From assembly GCA_001792895.1 (NCBI GenBank), contig MARA01000055.1, positions 124,001 to 188,000 of the forward strand: a stretch of DNA of 64,000 nucleotides. The letters run 5' to 3'. The notes beneath the pieces are model-generated. The model was not told the DNA's origin. It saw only the letters and a list, made by a program, of their open reading frames with translations, and did not search any database. This document shows, in pieces, positions 23,741-35,648 of the stretch. Within the stretch, counting starts at the first letter, position 1, and the number at the start of each line of letters is the position of its first letter. Source of the stretch: Lentinus brumalis (taxonomy: Eukaryota; Basidiomycota; Agaricomycetes; Polyporales; Polyporaceae). The position numbers and the translations under genes were made by a program.

Positions 23741-25417
23741 TGGCTCTCGCAGCTTTGTGGGTGATCGACCGGACGACTGAAGTGGCACTGCCCCGGCTCA
23801 AGGATGTTGATGATCGGCGGATCCGCGATGGCTACTTATCTCGAGCCGGCGGGATACGATACGCCTTGGACGGAAGCGCGCCAAATCGCAGAGCAGGTCT
23901 CCATCTGTCGCCCTGTCGGTGTGTTCGCGCAGAGGAAGACTGAAAGGCAGATAGGATTGTAACGGCCTGACGGCAACGATCTGCCGCTTCATACCTAAAC
24001 CTTTTCACTGCTCGCATTCAGCGTACGGGCTGGGCACCTCCACCGGCAAATGCCTGGACAACACTGAAGGAGTATCTGAAAACTGTGTGGTAAGCGGAGG
24101 CAGCCCTGCAACGAAAAGTCCGGTACCGGCAACGGCACCGAAACCCACTGCCGGTGTCCCGGTGCCACCTATCCATCTTCTCCGCAGTCCTTGGCCGGCG
24201 GTGAGCCCAAGCCGCTTGAGTGCATTCGGCCCGAGCAGGATCCTCTTTGACTTCGAGATTTGAAGTTGGTATTAGTCGATCATGTCTCTGGTTGCTAGCG
24301 TCAGGTAAGTGACTGGTAAGTGGTATCCAAGTTGTCGTCCATAACAAGCGAGTGCCGCCGCCGACTGCTTTCCGGCCGTATGTCACTGACCGGTTTTAGC
24401 AAGTATACCACTCGCCTTCGTGTGATCGGGCGCAATAGTGTGTATGAAGCGAGGCTAGAGGCTGTCCGGGGGAGTAATAAGCTATCCGCACCATGGGTGT
24501 GTGTTTACAGCGCGCAGTACGCAGTCGCAGGCCCCCGACGAAGGGTTCGAGAATTTTTCGGGTTGCGCAATCAGACAGACGCGGTCTCGAGCTTCGAGGT
24601 GTGCAGATTGCGAGAGCGTGCAGTTCTGATGGAACAGTACTAGCAAATCTGTTGTCGTAAACATTGCCTGCGCAGGGCGATGCAACTGTTCCGCCAATGT
24701 GCTGCAGCGTTCGCAGGCGCATGGTCTGGAGGAATGCTTGCTCGCCCATGTGAGTCGAACGCGAGGTCCTAAGGAGACTATACTGGGAGACGGCTGTGAG
24801 GGGCGCCGATGGGAGAATAAGTAGAGCCCGAGTCATCAGGCAACAAATCGAGGTAGTGTCGCGGATAGCGTAAATCTACCAAGTTAGCCACAGCGTCTGT
24901 CAAGCGACGCTCAGGTACTCACAGCGCGAATCCAACTTGGTTTCTGAGACTTGAAAGGTACTCAATCGATGTTGCAATTGCGCTCGATACCCAGCCAATG
25001 CAGCCCCTTGAGTGTAAGGTATTGCCTTGAATCGCCGATACTAATGGCGATATGAAGGATTCTTCATGTCGGACGGACAGCCCTCTGATGACGTGGTAAA
25101 AGAGCAAGGCGGTACAGGCGCTTCGAAGAGTACGATGATCCCCGGAAAGGCGATTTTGATGGGGCTCTTGCCAAACACCGCCAAACATTGCATTTCTAAG
25201 TAAGTACTCACAGTTCTTCTGACTTGCATGAAACGGAATATTGGCCACGGCTTTGAGTTCAGTGAGGTCGGCGAGATACGATTTGTGCATTTAAGCCTAT
25301 GTATTCCTTGACGGTAAGTACGACATTCAACAACAAGGCGATCCTAGCACAGCCGCCGCTGATCTGATGCGTACAACCTCAAGCCTGAGACCTCCTTCCA
25401 AGGAAAAGAGAACAGAG
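23741..25417. other. Spacer between VTT copies 2 and 3
   Basis: No gene recognised. A module near 24290-24330 (ggtaagtgactggtaagtgg) resembles one near 27500-27525 at a comparable place upstream of copy 3, consistent with a duplicated unit. A 123-codon minus-strand frame at 24919-25290 has no recognisable motif. Confidence 0.4.
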
Positions 25418-26930
25418 TCAGCGATGGCGGGCATACTGTACCTCAGCATCGTCCTGCGGGAACGAAGACCAAGTAGATGATGCATCAGCAGCTCCGGACC
25501 CGAGGAGCGTGGCCTGACGCGCCTTCCGGCGGGCGTAAATGACACGGTGCTTGACAGCGTCGATCTTCCTGTTCAGAAAGCGCATCGCGACGACGGTGAT
25601 GACAACGGTTAGCGTGATCACGACGATCTTGATGGTTTTCGTGGTCTTCGTTGGACTTGTGTCTGGAGAAAGCATGGACGACGACATCAGCAATTGCGCC
25701 GAATGGGGAGACAGGAGGACGACGATGATGGTACGTACTTCCATTCTCATCCGTGGGCGCGCCGCTGGTCTGGGCGACACCGAGGTAGACCGTGGCGAGC
25801 TGCTTCGGGAGCGCGGCGAAGGCTGCGATGAGGAAGGTCCATACGCCCAGGCCTGCAGTAGCGAAGATCGCCGTCGTGACTAGTTGGATGTATGTCAGTC
25901 GCGCGCGGCGGCAAGGGACACTGCGAAGACAGGAGACATACGATGCCCGGGGACCGCACTGTATCGCACCATGACGGCCATGACGAGCCCGCCCTCGCGG
26001 ATGACCTCAGACAGGAGAGCATACCTGAGGTTCTTCTGCTCCGCCTTCTCGCCACGGCTTCCGCAGCAGTAGCGAAACGTGCTGAGGACGGGGTGAGCTG
26101 TAGAACGGAGACAACGCCAGAGGACTCACCAGTAAGTGACGAGCTCTCCGATGATCGTACCAGCAGCGACAATGCCGAACCCGATCCACACACCCCAGAC
26201 GTCTCCACAGAAGATAGCAACGAGTTCATGACCAAAGAGCTAGCAGAAAGAATCGGTGTCCGGCGCAGAAGAGGCAACGAGAGCAAGACGTACGGGAGGG
26301 AACGACAAGATGATCATGATGGCGATAGGGATTGTCCAGGCACCCGGAGTGCTGGCGAACGAGATAGCACAGAAGGACACCCGTCAGCTACCACATGCGG
26401 GAAAACAACGGGTACTCACTCCCGCAGCCAGTCCGACGCAGGGCGGAGAGCATCGAGGATCTTCGACTGCAATGCCACGAACGCGATGAGTGCTCCGATG
26501 ATGAGCACTGTGACGATCACGGTAACTGAGAGGTTCGTGAGCCACACAGACGAGACAGTCGGGTGAACGAGCGAACGTACAGAGGTTCCTCGGGACCTTG
26601 AGGTATTCCGGGTCGAAGTACTTCTTGAGACTCAACTTGCGCTTCTGCCCTGAAAGCGCCGCCGCTTCTGACGGTGTCGGGCTCGGAGTGCGTACGATGC
26701 GGCGATAGTCAACGCCTACCCGGTCTCCATCCTTGTGCCCGTCGAGGGAAATGAAGTTTGGCGGGGCACCCGGAGGTCGGAAGGCGGGATCCTGAGGTGG
26801 GGACGCTGCGGAAGGAGGATAGAAATGGACCGCGGGTACCGGTCGGGGAGCGTAGTACTGACTGGGTCCGCTGTTGCGAGAGTGAGTAGCCTGAGAGCGG
26901 AGCGAGGGTGATAACGCACCCAACGTTCAT
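25418..26930 (-). CDS. VTT-domain (TVP38-like) membrane protein, array copy 3, shortened tail
   Basis: An eight-exon model parallels copy 2. The first exon encodes MNVG (26930-26920), then [22 protein letters not shown], the membrane helix VTVIVTVLIIGALIAFV, TPGAWTIPIAIMIILSFPP, GHELVAIFCGDVWGVW, IVAAGTIIGE, VIREGGLVMAVMVRYSAVP, TAGLGVWTFLIAAFAALPK and the last helix before KARQATLLGSG. After FPQDDAEV the frame runs into QYARHR and a stop. The tail block PFIPLxQRDSMxVVHP of copies 2 and 5 is therefore lost. The membrane core is complete, so activity is possible, but any regulation through the tail would be gone. Confidence 0.86.
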
Positions 26931-26997
26931 CGCACACAGGGAGAGCGGCGCGACAATGGGAGATCGAAAAGTGGGTGAGACATGGTCGTAACTCCAT

Positions 26998-27165
26998 CCT
27001 TTATATCCATCAGCCCCAAATTGCGGCTAAAATTTGGGAGGTCGCGACCTCGGGCGGGGAGGTGGGTGTTCGGGTATGCTAGAGCGTAGTGTGGTACTCT
27101 ACATGCTGGCTGTGTCAATATGTGGGTGTGGACAGCCACGCGCTATGCGCATTGCGCACGCATCG
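26998..27165 (-). promoter_or_regulatory. Promoter of array copy 3: TATA box and shared upstream motif
   Basis: GATATAAAGG on the gene strand (27007-26998) lies about 70 bp before the start. The shared block (plus strand 27132-27164, gacagccacgcgctatgcgc) lies about 130 bp further upstream, as in copies 2 and 5. Confidence 0.5.
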
Positions 27166-27637
27166 CCAGGTATCATCTGCTTTCGCAGAAGTGTCAGTTA
27201 TTGAGTGATTAGTGCACAGGCATATTAGCCGGCGTTCGGAGCGGCGGTTGTAAGCAAATTGTGTCCACTGCGCAGGGTACGGGTATGTTCTCGCGTGCGT
27301 ATACGTATAGGGGAAGGTTGAGAAGCCGACAATTCCCGGAGACCCGTAACCGCTCGTAACCGGCGGCTGACGACATCGGTCGGAAACTGCTTATCACCGT
27401 CTTCTATGAGGAGGAAACGACAGATCAGGTGAATTCGACCTGGGTATGCTCTCCTTGCGGTTTGCTGTAGGTTCGATCTTGATCGCTGCTGGCACCGGGA
27501 CAGTAAGTACCTGGTAAGTAGTCTCCTCCATCATATGAAAAGTGACCGATCACCTATTTTGCTTGAGGATACCACGATTGGGACTCGAGCTAAGACTACC
27601 TACTTGCGAGTAAGTAGACAGGCTGGGAGATCACAGG
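27166..27637. other. Divergent spacer, no gene seen
   Basis: Spacer between VTT copy 3 (minus) and a BTB pseudogene (plus). It contains gtaagtacctggtaagtag near 27502-27521, also found upstream of copy 2. Confidence 0.4.
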
Positions 27638-28790
27638 ATGCGTCCGGAAGTGCGAACTTCGATAGCTGCACAGCAATCCCACGTGTTTATTGATGATGCC
27701 AACGTCATTTTGAAATTGTCCACGTTGCCTCAATGCCTTTTGGCCTCCGCTCGCAAGCTTGAACGAGACCAGGACCTGTGGTTTGAGGACGGCAATATCG
27801 TTGTGGTCGCCCAACGGACCGCTTTCCGCTTTCACCGCGGCGCGCTCTCGAGGCACTCGCCAACTTCTCGGGATCTGTTCAGCGTTCCCCAACCTACGCC
27901 ATCGAATGTCGTGGAGAGCTTCGACGGATGCACTGCAATTCATGTCTCCGACACCCCCAGCAACTCCAAGTATCTCCTATGGGCTGTATATCATGGAAAG
28001 AGGTGCGCACATGCTGCTTCCACCGATACCGCCAACCAGCTTTGCTGGAGCCGCTCATGCGAAACCTCTTCAGCTTTTGGATAGGTGAGCAGATCAAGGA
28101 GTTCTCTATCCTAGCCTCTTGGGTCCGGATGGGTCACAAGTACGGGGTGGACACTCTCCTCGAAGGATCCCTCTGCCAGCTCGAGACGGTCTTTTCCTCA
28201 GACTTCTCCGCGTAGGAGACGACACAGAATGAGACTACTCCGGTGTCGGAAATCTCGATGCGCCCACAGGATGCGATTGAAGCCGTCAACCTGTTCCGCT
28301 TGGTAGGGAGGTCGACGAACATGCTCGTGACGACACTCTACCTGTGCTGCCGTCTCACCACCAAGGAACTGCTGCAGGGATATTCTCGTGCAGATGGGAC
28401 ATCGGAGAAGCTAGAGGTCGAGGATCTGCAGCGCTGTCTCGATGCACGGGTCAATCTCGTCAAGTATGATGCCCACGTTGTCGTTCGTTTCTTCTTGGAG
28501 GAGGAGCCCGAGAACGCTCATTGTTGTCTCTGGTCCCCCGGATCTCGTTTTTGACCGACGAGCTGCGCGACACTGCGTCCGAATTTCCCCGTACCCTCGG
28601 TACTAACTCGCTCAGTTCATCATGGTTCCACCGTAAAATAGGAGAGCTGCTTGACCGGCAGGCCCTTTGCGATTCATGCATTGAAGTACTGAGAATGCGG
28701 CATGTCAAGCTCCGGGAACACGTATGGGAAGAGTTACCGGATATCTTCAAGCTAGAAGTACCGGACTGGCCGCGATTGCATGACACATGA
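27638..28790 (+). pseudogene. BTB/POZ family pseudogene with nonsense codon and frameshift
   Basis: The BTB domain is well preserved (DLWFEDGNIVVVAQRTAFRF, LSRHSPTSRDLFSVPQP, IHVSDTPSNSKYLL) and an intron separates it from SWVRMGHKYGVDTLL. At SSDFSA the next codon is TAG (28213-28215), where the intact relative at 32649 has the W of DFAVW. A TGG-to-TAG change explains it. The frame then resumes with RPQDAIEAVNLFRLVG, LYLCCRL and EDLQRCLDAR. A second break lies near 28515. The end (LCDSCIEVL, then WEELPDIFKLEV) lies in another frame. It converges on VTT copy 4. Confidence 0.82.
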
Positions 28791-29082
28791 TGTATATCTT
28801 TATGATCTGGTTTCGTGCTCGCGTTCATGTGGGAGTATGTGAAAGGTCACTACCACTCACGAAACATCAATAGCAAAATAAGTAATCGGTCGGGACTCAA
28901 CTGGTATACATGGGCGAGTACGGAGTACGAGGCAACGACTGGGGAAAAGTGAACAGCACCTATGCAGCCAAAGCGGGAACCATTCCCCCCTGCCCGCTCG
29001 ACGGCGCGGCTGCAGCTCAGACGCGTGAAGAGTGGGCTTGAGGCGTGCGTTTGGTATAATAGGAGGCCTCCGCAGATTCATG
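28791..29082. other. Convergent spacer
   Basis: Short spacer between the BTB pseudogene and VTT copy 4, with no feature seen. Confidence 0.4.
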
Positions 29083-30596
29083 CTAGGCTAACGGCATGAA
29101 TGGTGTTCTAACTTGCGCCTCCGCTTCGTCTTGTGGGAAAGCGACCCAGCTCGATGAGGCATCGCCAGCGCCGGAAACAGTGGTCTGGCGAGCTTTCCGG
29201 CGGGCGTAGATGACCCTGTTCTTGATTGCATCTATCCTCGAGTTAACATAGCGCATCGCGACGAAGGTCACGACGACCGTCGCCGTGAGGACGAGGATCT
29301 TGATGATCTTCGTGGTCTTCGACGGGCTCTTGTCTGCAGAATCGCAGACGGAAGGTGTCAGTAAATTCGTCACGACCGGAGAGCAGCGGTACAGCAGCAA
29401 ATATGGCGATACGTACTTCCGTTCTGATCTGTGGGCGCCCCGCTGTTTTCTGCAACACCAAAGTAGACACTTGCAAATTGCTTGGGAAGCGCGAGGAAGG
29501 CCGCTATCAGGAAGGTTCGCAAGTTGATGCCCACCGAAGCGAAGATGGCGGTCATCACTGTTCGAAAGGAAGTTCAAGTCAGTCCGAGTATTACCACAAA
29601 GGAATGCTACGACATACAATGCGCGGGAATGGCACTGTACCGGACCATGATAGTCACCTTCAGACCGCCCTGACGGATGACTTCCGACAGAAGGGCGTAT
29701 TGGAGACTGGACTTTTCGCTCTTCTCGTTCCGTCCGCGACAGCAATAGCGGAACGTGCTAAAAGAATCGATGATTGTGTGGTCAGCGGCGGGGTCATGTC
29801 GACAGCGAAGGCAGGTGAACGGCTGACAAGTATGTGGCTAGCTCGCCAACTATAGTGCCAGCGGCGACGATCGCGAAACCGATCCAGAGACCCCAGACGT
29901 CTCCGCAGAAGAGAGCGACGAACTCATGGCCGAAGAGCTGATAACATAGATGAGATCGAGACCCGGCGCGAGAGATGTGGAGACGTACTGGAGGGAACGA
30001 CATCACGATCATAATGGCGATAGGTATGAGCCAGCCACCGGGCGTCCTGGCGGAGCCGTCAATCCTCAAGGTATCGAGCACACGCAAGAGATGAGACTCA
30101 CTCTCGCAACCATTTTGCTGCGGGACTAAGGGCATCGAGGATTTGTTGCTCGAGCACCACGAACGCGATGAGTCCCCCGATGATCACCAGCGTCACAATC
30201 ACGGTGACTGGGTGATCAGGGTCGAGTGAGTCACACAAGCAAAAGAGGGTGACTAGTAGCGGTATACTGACAGATGTTCCTCGGACTCTTGTAGAACTCC
30301 GGCTTCAAGTACTTCTTGAGGTTGAAGGTTCGTGTCTTGCCCGACAGCGCCTGCGCTTCTGAGGGTGTCGGACTCGGCGTGCGCATTACCGCGCGATAGT
30401 CGACGCCTACCCGTTTATTTAACTCGAGTGTAGAAAGGTCCGGGGAGACGCTGACAGGGCGCGAGACACCAAGGGGAGGGCCTCTGGGAGGAGGGTAACC
30501 ATGAACGGCGGGAGCGTGGTAGCGGCTTGAATCGCTGATGATAGCCAGTGAGTAAACCACACCAGAAGCAGTACAGTGCACGTACCTTGGAGCCAT
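29083..30596 (-). CDS. VTT-domain (TVP38-like) membrane protein, array copy 4, truncated tail
   Basis: Small first exon encodes MAP (30596-30586 region), then YHAPAVHGYPPP, the TPSPTPSEA motif, helix VTVIVTLVIIGGLIAFV, TPGGWLIPIAIMIVMSFPP, GHEFVALFCGDVWGLW, IVAAGTIVGE, VIRQGGLKVTIMVRYSAIP, ASVGINLRTFLIAAFLALPK and a last helix before YARRKARQ. The tail reaches RTPFMPLA and stops at TAG (29085-29083), just where copies 2 and 5 continue with QRDSM. The transmembrane core is intact. Its N-terminus is the most divergent of copies 2-5. Confidence 0.86.
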
Positions 30597-30673
30597 ATGT
30601 ATGAGTAAGGTGCGTCCGGGCGCACACGTAGACCAATGGTAGGGATGATGAGCCATGCTGCTCCCTTCGGCCC

Positions 30674-30775
30674 TATATATAATGAGCACGTATCGCCCGG
30701 AAGGTCCCGATACGGCGCAGGACGCATAACCGCATTCCAACGACGGAAGGACAGCCATACGCTATGCACGGGCGT
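30674..30775 (-). promoter_or_regulatory. Promoter of array copy 4: TATA box and degenerate shared motif
   Basis: TATATA (30674-30681) lies about 80 bp before the start. A weaker version of the shared block (acagccatacgctatgcacg) is at 30751-30770. Confidence 0.45.
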
Positions 30776-31729
30776 CGCCGCGCACTAACATCGTGGTATC
30801 GGTAGCACTGCTGGGCCTGCGGCTCCGCTCTTTTCGTAGGTGCTTACCTCGGTCGCTCCGAGAGCTATAGGATCCGGGCATCTTCAGAGGTGGTCTGCAG
30901 TCCGTCACACCTCTGCCACCAACATTAAAATTCACGATTGATATGGCGGCTTGAATATCTCACCTTTCAACTTGCAGACGATCGACGACCCTAACTAGCC
31001 TGAGCGATCCTGCATGCTCAATCTCTCGAAAGTGGATCAGCATCCGGGATACACCTTGCGCACCGCCAGCGGCTGCGAATCTGAAAACTTGAAGGGCATC
31101 ACACGCAGTCCGCTTCAAGTGTCAATCACCGCAGTAGGCGGAACGCCGAATATCTTCTGAGCGTCTGCAACGAAATTTCAGTGTCGGTGACATCCACTAG
31201 CACGTCGATGACAGTGAGTAACCCAGGCGATGTTCGCCCGCTAATTCACATAGGCTCGCAAACTTACCTGTGCGTAATTCTACCAACAGTGTGAAGCCCG
31301 CTGCCCGATATCCTCCTCGAGCACATGCACTGCCCAGCAAGCTGCAGATTTGAGGGCGCGTGCGGTGCAGACAGACTGCAAGGTCAAGATCGACAGGGCC
31401 GTACCGCCACTTAGTGCCAGCCGCGCGCGTATATAGTACGGAGAGCTTACTTGTGCAGGTACCTCAACACAGCGAGATGTCCGGAGGTCTGGACGTTGAC
31501 AGACCTCTTCGTATAGGACCCGGATCTATACCTGTCACACTGATGGCGCCCCGCGTGAGCCCGTAGACGGTGGGGTCTCCGGAGAACCTCTGAACAGCTC
31601 CGTAGTGATGTGGCGTGGACTTGCCCCGCATCGCCTGGCTTGTTTTGCGTTCGCCGACTACGATCGAGCCTGACTACCACCCTCAGCATCCGGGCAGTAA
31701 GCTCGAATGATACAACCGTAGGGTAGTAC
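30776..31729. other. Spacer, no supported gene
   Basis: No recognisable coding sequence. Continues into the VTT relic that follows. Confidence 0.4.
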
Positions 31730-31960
31730 CGGAAGCTTTGGCCAGACGCGCCTTCCGCCGGGCGTGGATGACGCAGCGGCTTGATGGCGACCATCTTCAC
31801 GCCGACATGGAACACTGCGACGAAAGCCACGATGATCTTCATCCTTCTGCATCGTGGTCTACATCAGATTCCGGTCTGAAGGGGCACAGGGACGATGTCA
31901 GACCTCGGCGGACCGGTCGAATAGACGTCAAATTAGACGTACCACCATTCTCGTCCGCAG
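31730..31960 (-). pseudogene. Relic of a VTT (TVP38-like) gene, penultimate exons only
   Basis: On the minus strand KIIVAFVAVFHVGVKMVAIK aligns with KIIVITVTVLITIVAMRYVN of copy 5 and is followed by a degenerate R-x-A-R region (plus strand gccagacgcgccttccgccg). A stretch near 31936-31955 (acgtaccaccattctcgtcc) resembles the donor and DENGS end of the preceding exon. Frame breaks and the absence of all other exons mark it as a decayed copy. Confidence 0.65.
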
Positions 31961-32648
31961 GCACGACGACTCAAATTCAAGGGACAATTGGGGCCGCCAC
32001 AGCGTCCTTCGATCTTGTCCTCGAGGAGTCGACGTCCGATACTCATGAGCACGTCGTGGGCCCATCAACCTGCAACGCACGAGTATGATCGCACGTGTAA
32101 TGCGCTTGTATGGCTCAGAGTCTTGCGCCATGAGACATGTTTGGCACTGGTCAATTTGGGCGACGGAGCGACCCAGCGTGGGGCACAACCTACGACGGAT
32201 GCGGGCCACTTGTGATGGAGGAGGCTCGCTAACAGTGTGAAGTCAGCGTCACGACGCAATCACAGTACTTAATCCGCCTGTAGCTATGTAGTCCTGCGGT
32301 CAGTACACCAAAAGGGGTTGTCTACAGCTCTCAAAACACATATTCTAACTCCGAGGGGGTTTTATTCTGTCGCTGGCTAGCTTTCAAGCGAGAGTGGGTC
32401 GTCGATGGTGGTGGTACTTAGGTGGTGCTTCGGGCTTAAAACTTCTAAGCGCTATCATTTTCGTCACACTCCGGGAATTCCCGAAGCCTGGCACTACCAG
32501 GTACCACCATCAGATTCATAGGACTCAAGTCCGATACGTCGAGCCGCATAGCAAAATAATTTGAAGGTGCTGAGAATTGCTAGTCGTTCGTGATTGCCCT
32601 GTACTAATGCTATTCCGAGTAGGACCAACAATATTGTCGCAGGAAGTG
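31961..32648. other. Spacer, nothing supported
   Basis: Includes degenerate sequence continuing from the VTT relic. The promoter of the BTB gene at 32649 should lie here. Confidence 0.35.
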
Positions 32649-33716
32649 ATGATGTCCGAAGCCGCCGCAGAATGCCCAGGCCAGCATCCAGGGCTCGCAT
32701 CAGGCGCGATGGGCACTCCTCCCAGCGAAATACAGAGAGATCCGGGCGTGTGGTTTGACGACGGCAACGTCATCGTCATCGCTCAGCGAACCGCCTTTCG
32801 CTTCCATCGCGGCACTCTCGCTCGACATTCGGAGATATTCCGCTCCTTGTTCTCCATTCCCCAACCTACCTCTCCCGACACGATGGACGGCTGCCCTGTC
32901 ATCTGCGTCACCGACACTCCATACGACTTCAAGTTCCTCCTCCGCGCCATCTATGACGGGGTCAGGTACGCCAGAATTGGCTCGACTGCGATGATTCCAT
33001 CTAATCCTTGATCACTCACCAGTCTCTTCGCGACAAATGGTCCTATGAACTTCTCCGTACTTGCAGCGCTGGTCAGAATGGGCCACAAGTACGAAGTTGG
33101 ATCCGTGCTGGACGAGTCACTGCGCCGCTTGAGAACGGTCTATACCACCGACTTCGCGGTTTGGGACCAGCACCAGCACCAGGGGACCTCCGTGGTCAGC
33201 CTGTGTGGCCAAGATGCGATTGAAGCTGTCAACCTATTTCGCCTCACCGGACAGTCTCCAATGCTGCCTAGCGCGTTCTACGCCTGCGCGCGTTTGGCGA
33301 TCAGCGAAATCCTGGCCGGTATGAAACGTGCGGACGGAACGCTCGAGACACTGAGTGCGGGAGATCTCAAGCTGTTGCTCGAAGGCCGTACCGAACTGGT
33401 CAAGTACGACGCTCATATAATAGCGCGATTCTTCAACCCCCCTCTGCCTGTTGCTTGCACTTGCCCTTCTGTTGATCTGCGACGCTCGGTACTCGCTGAT
33501 AGTTCCAAATCGCTTTTTGACAGCTTCCCATCCCACCTGGATGCGGACGTGCTCAGTCCGTACTTGACTCGATTGGCTAACAGGACTTCTCAGTTGTGTA
33601 GAAGCTGCGTGGATGCTCTGATTGCCCATCATTTCACGCTGAGAAGGCAAGTTTGGGACGAGCTGCCGATCATGTTTGATATCGAAGTTTCGGGATGGGG
33701 TACCGTTCAGACATAG
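32649..33716 (+). CDS. BTB/POZ domain protein, intact array copy
   Basis: Two exons, 32649-32965 and 33023-33716, give 336 residues. The BTB domain (VWFDDGNVIVIAQRTAFRFH, ARHSEIFRSLFSIPQP, PVICVTDTPYDFKFLL) is followed by LVRMGHKYEVGSVL, DFAVW, DAIEAVNLFRLTG, LPSAFYACARL, DLKLLLEGR and a C-terminal LCRSC motif, ending VSGWGTVQT and stop. I chose the first of two adjacent ATGs. It is the intact relative that shows what the pseudogene at 27638 has lost, and it converges on VTT copy 5. Confidence 0.93.
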
Positions 33717-33868
33717 CTGCATCAGTATTGCATCAGTATGTCTTCCGATCCAATATGTAGCTCGTTACTGTACAAGGTACAACTGTCACTAGCAAAACCA
33801 CATGTCGATGACATCCGCATTGTCCGTGGTTCAGCGTGCGGTCCTGCGGCTCTCACAGGAGGACGCGA

Positions 33869-35583
33869 TCAAGACCTTCCGGACGCCCCAGGAGCAGGAG
33901 ACCTCTGCGATGTCCTCCGCGCGGCTAGATCAACCCCCTCTCCTCCGTACGGGTCGTCATACCGATCCTCGTTCCCACTCGATGCCGGCGGGGACGATGC
34001 TGAACTGTTCAAAGGCGACGCGTACGCTCGCGGCGTACTTATCTCGGGATGCACGACATCCATCGAGTCGCGCTGTTCCAGAGGTATGAACGGCGTTCTC
34101 GCTTGTGCCTCGGCGTCGTCTTGCGGGAACGTACTCCAACTGGAGTCAGCGCCGTAGCCGGAGCCAGATCCGGGTAGTTTCGCCTGGCGCGCTTTCCGAC
34201 GTGCGTAGATGACGCGGTTCTTGACCCCATCTATCTTCGAGTTCACGTAGCGCATCGCGACGATGGTAATGAGGACAGTCACAGTGATCACGATGATCTT
34301 GATAGTTGTCGTGGTCTTCGTTGGGCTCTTGTCTGCGACAATGCGAGGGTCAACCAGCGCTCAGGACGAAAATGGAGACACTACGTACTTCCATTCTCAT
34401 CCTTTGGTGCACCGCTGTTCTCGGCGACACCGAGGTAGACGGCCGCGAGCTGCTTTGGCAACGCGACGAAAGCTGCTATGAGGAAGGTCCATACGCTCAT
34501 TCCTGCAGTAGCAAATATCGCGGTCGATACTATTTGCATGAGGTCAGTCGCACGGTCGAGAGGAACTCCCGCCAACCTGGGACTTACTGTGGGCAGGGAT
34601 GGCGCTGTATCGCACCATGATGGCCATCGTGAGTCCGCCCTCACGAATGATTTCGGAGATGAGGGCATATCTGAGGTTCTTGGCTTCCGCCTTCTCGCTA
34701 CGTCCTCTGCAACAGTAGCGGAACGTACTGTGTTGGAGAAGTGGAGAGGTTTAGCTCAATCGAAGTAGTAAACACCGTCGGATGACTTACTAGTAAGTGA
34801 CAAGCTCGCCGATGATCGTGCCAGCCGCAACGATGCCGAACCCAATCCAGACACCCCAGACGTCTCCACAAAAGAGGGCAACGAGTTCATGGCCAAAGAG
34901 CTGATAGACTGTGTCAAGCACGCGCTGAAGGAGTACGGACTGCGAGCCTTACCGGAGGGAACGACAAGACGATCATGATCGCGATGGGAATAGCCCAAGC
35001 ACCTGGAGTTCTATCGAAGAAGACACCGTCGGACAATGTCAACGACAAACTAAGGGAACACAGTCGTTACTCACTCCCGCAGCCAGTTGGAAGCAGGGCT
35101 GAGTGCATCGAGGATTTTCGACTGTAGTGCCACAAACGCGATAAGCGCTCCGACAATAACTAACGTTACGATGAGGGTGACTATCAAGCGTGTGAGCCAC
35201 GCAGATAGTTGGTAGGTGTGGGGAGCGAACTTACAAACGTTTCTCGGGTTCTTGAGATATTCTCGGTTAGCGTACTTTTTGAGGTTGATGCTGCGCGTTT
35301 TGCCTGACAGCGCCTCCGCTTCTGATGGTGTCGGGCTCGGCGTGCGTGCGACCCCGCGATAGTCAACACCTATCCGCTCATCCTTACTGTAATCATTGAG
35401 CGAGGACGGGGCAGGGGAGACACTGAGAGGCCGGAAGATGGGGTCCTGAGGTGGCGAGCCTTCGGGGGAGGGTATAAGTGAACGGCAGGTACCGGCCTGG
35501 GAGCGTAGTATTGGCTGGGTGCGCTGCAGAGAGTATGAGCAGACTGAAGGAGGCGTAGGGTTGTTCACGCACCCGACGTTCAT
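33869..35583 (-). CDS. VTT-domain (TVP38-like) membrane protein, array copy 5, with one single-base frame break
   Basis: First exon MNVG (35583-35573), then QYYAPRPVPAVHLYPP. In the following C-run near 35465 the frame must shift by one base to reach EGSPPQDPIFRP. After that the model is clean: TPSPTPSEA, helix segment, TPGAWAIPIAIMIVLSFPP, GHELVALFCGDVWGVW, IVAAGTIIGE, IIREGGLTMAIMVRYSAIP, TAGMSVWTFLIAAFVALPK, last helix, YARRKARQAKLPGSG and a full tail with RTPFIPLEQRDSMDVVHP. The break is one missing C in a homopolymer, so either sequence error or very recent inactivation. Everything downstream is under evident constraint. Confidence 0.86.
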
Positions 35584-35648
35584 CGTGTTCGGAGAGGGAG
35601 AGGCGTCAGGGGGTAGAGCAATGAAGGGGCACGGTTTGAAGTCCGATG

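Noticed and set aside
24919..25290. 123-codon minus-strand open frame in the spacer before VTT copy 3
   Set aside because: No recognisable motif, no promoter or splice support; likely chance in an AT-richer stretch.
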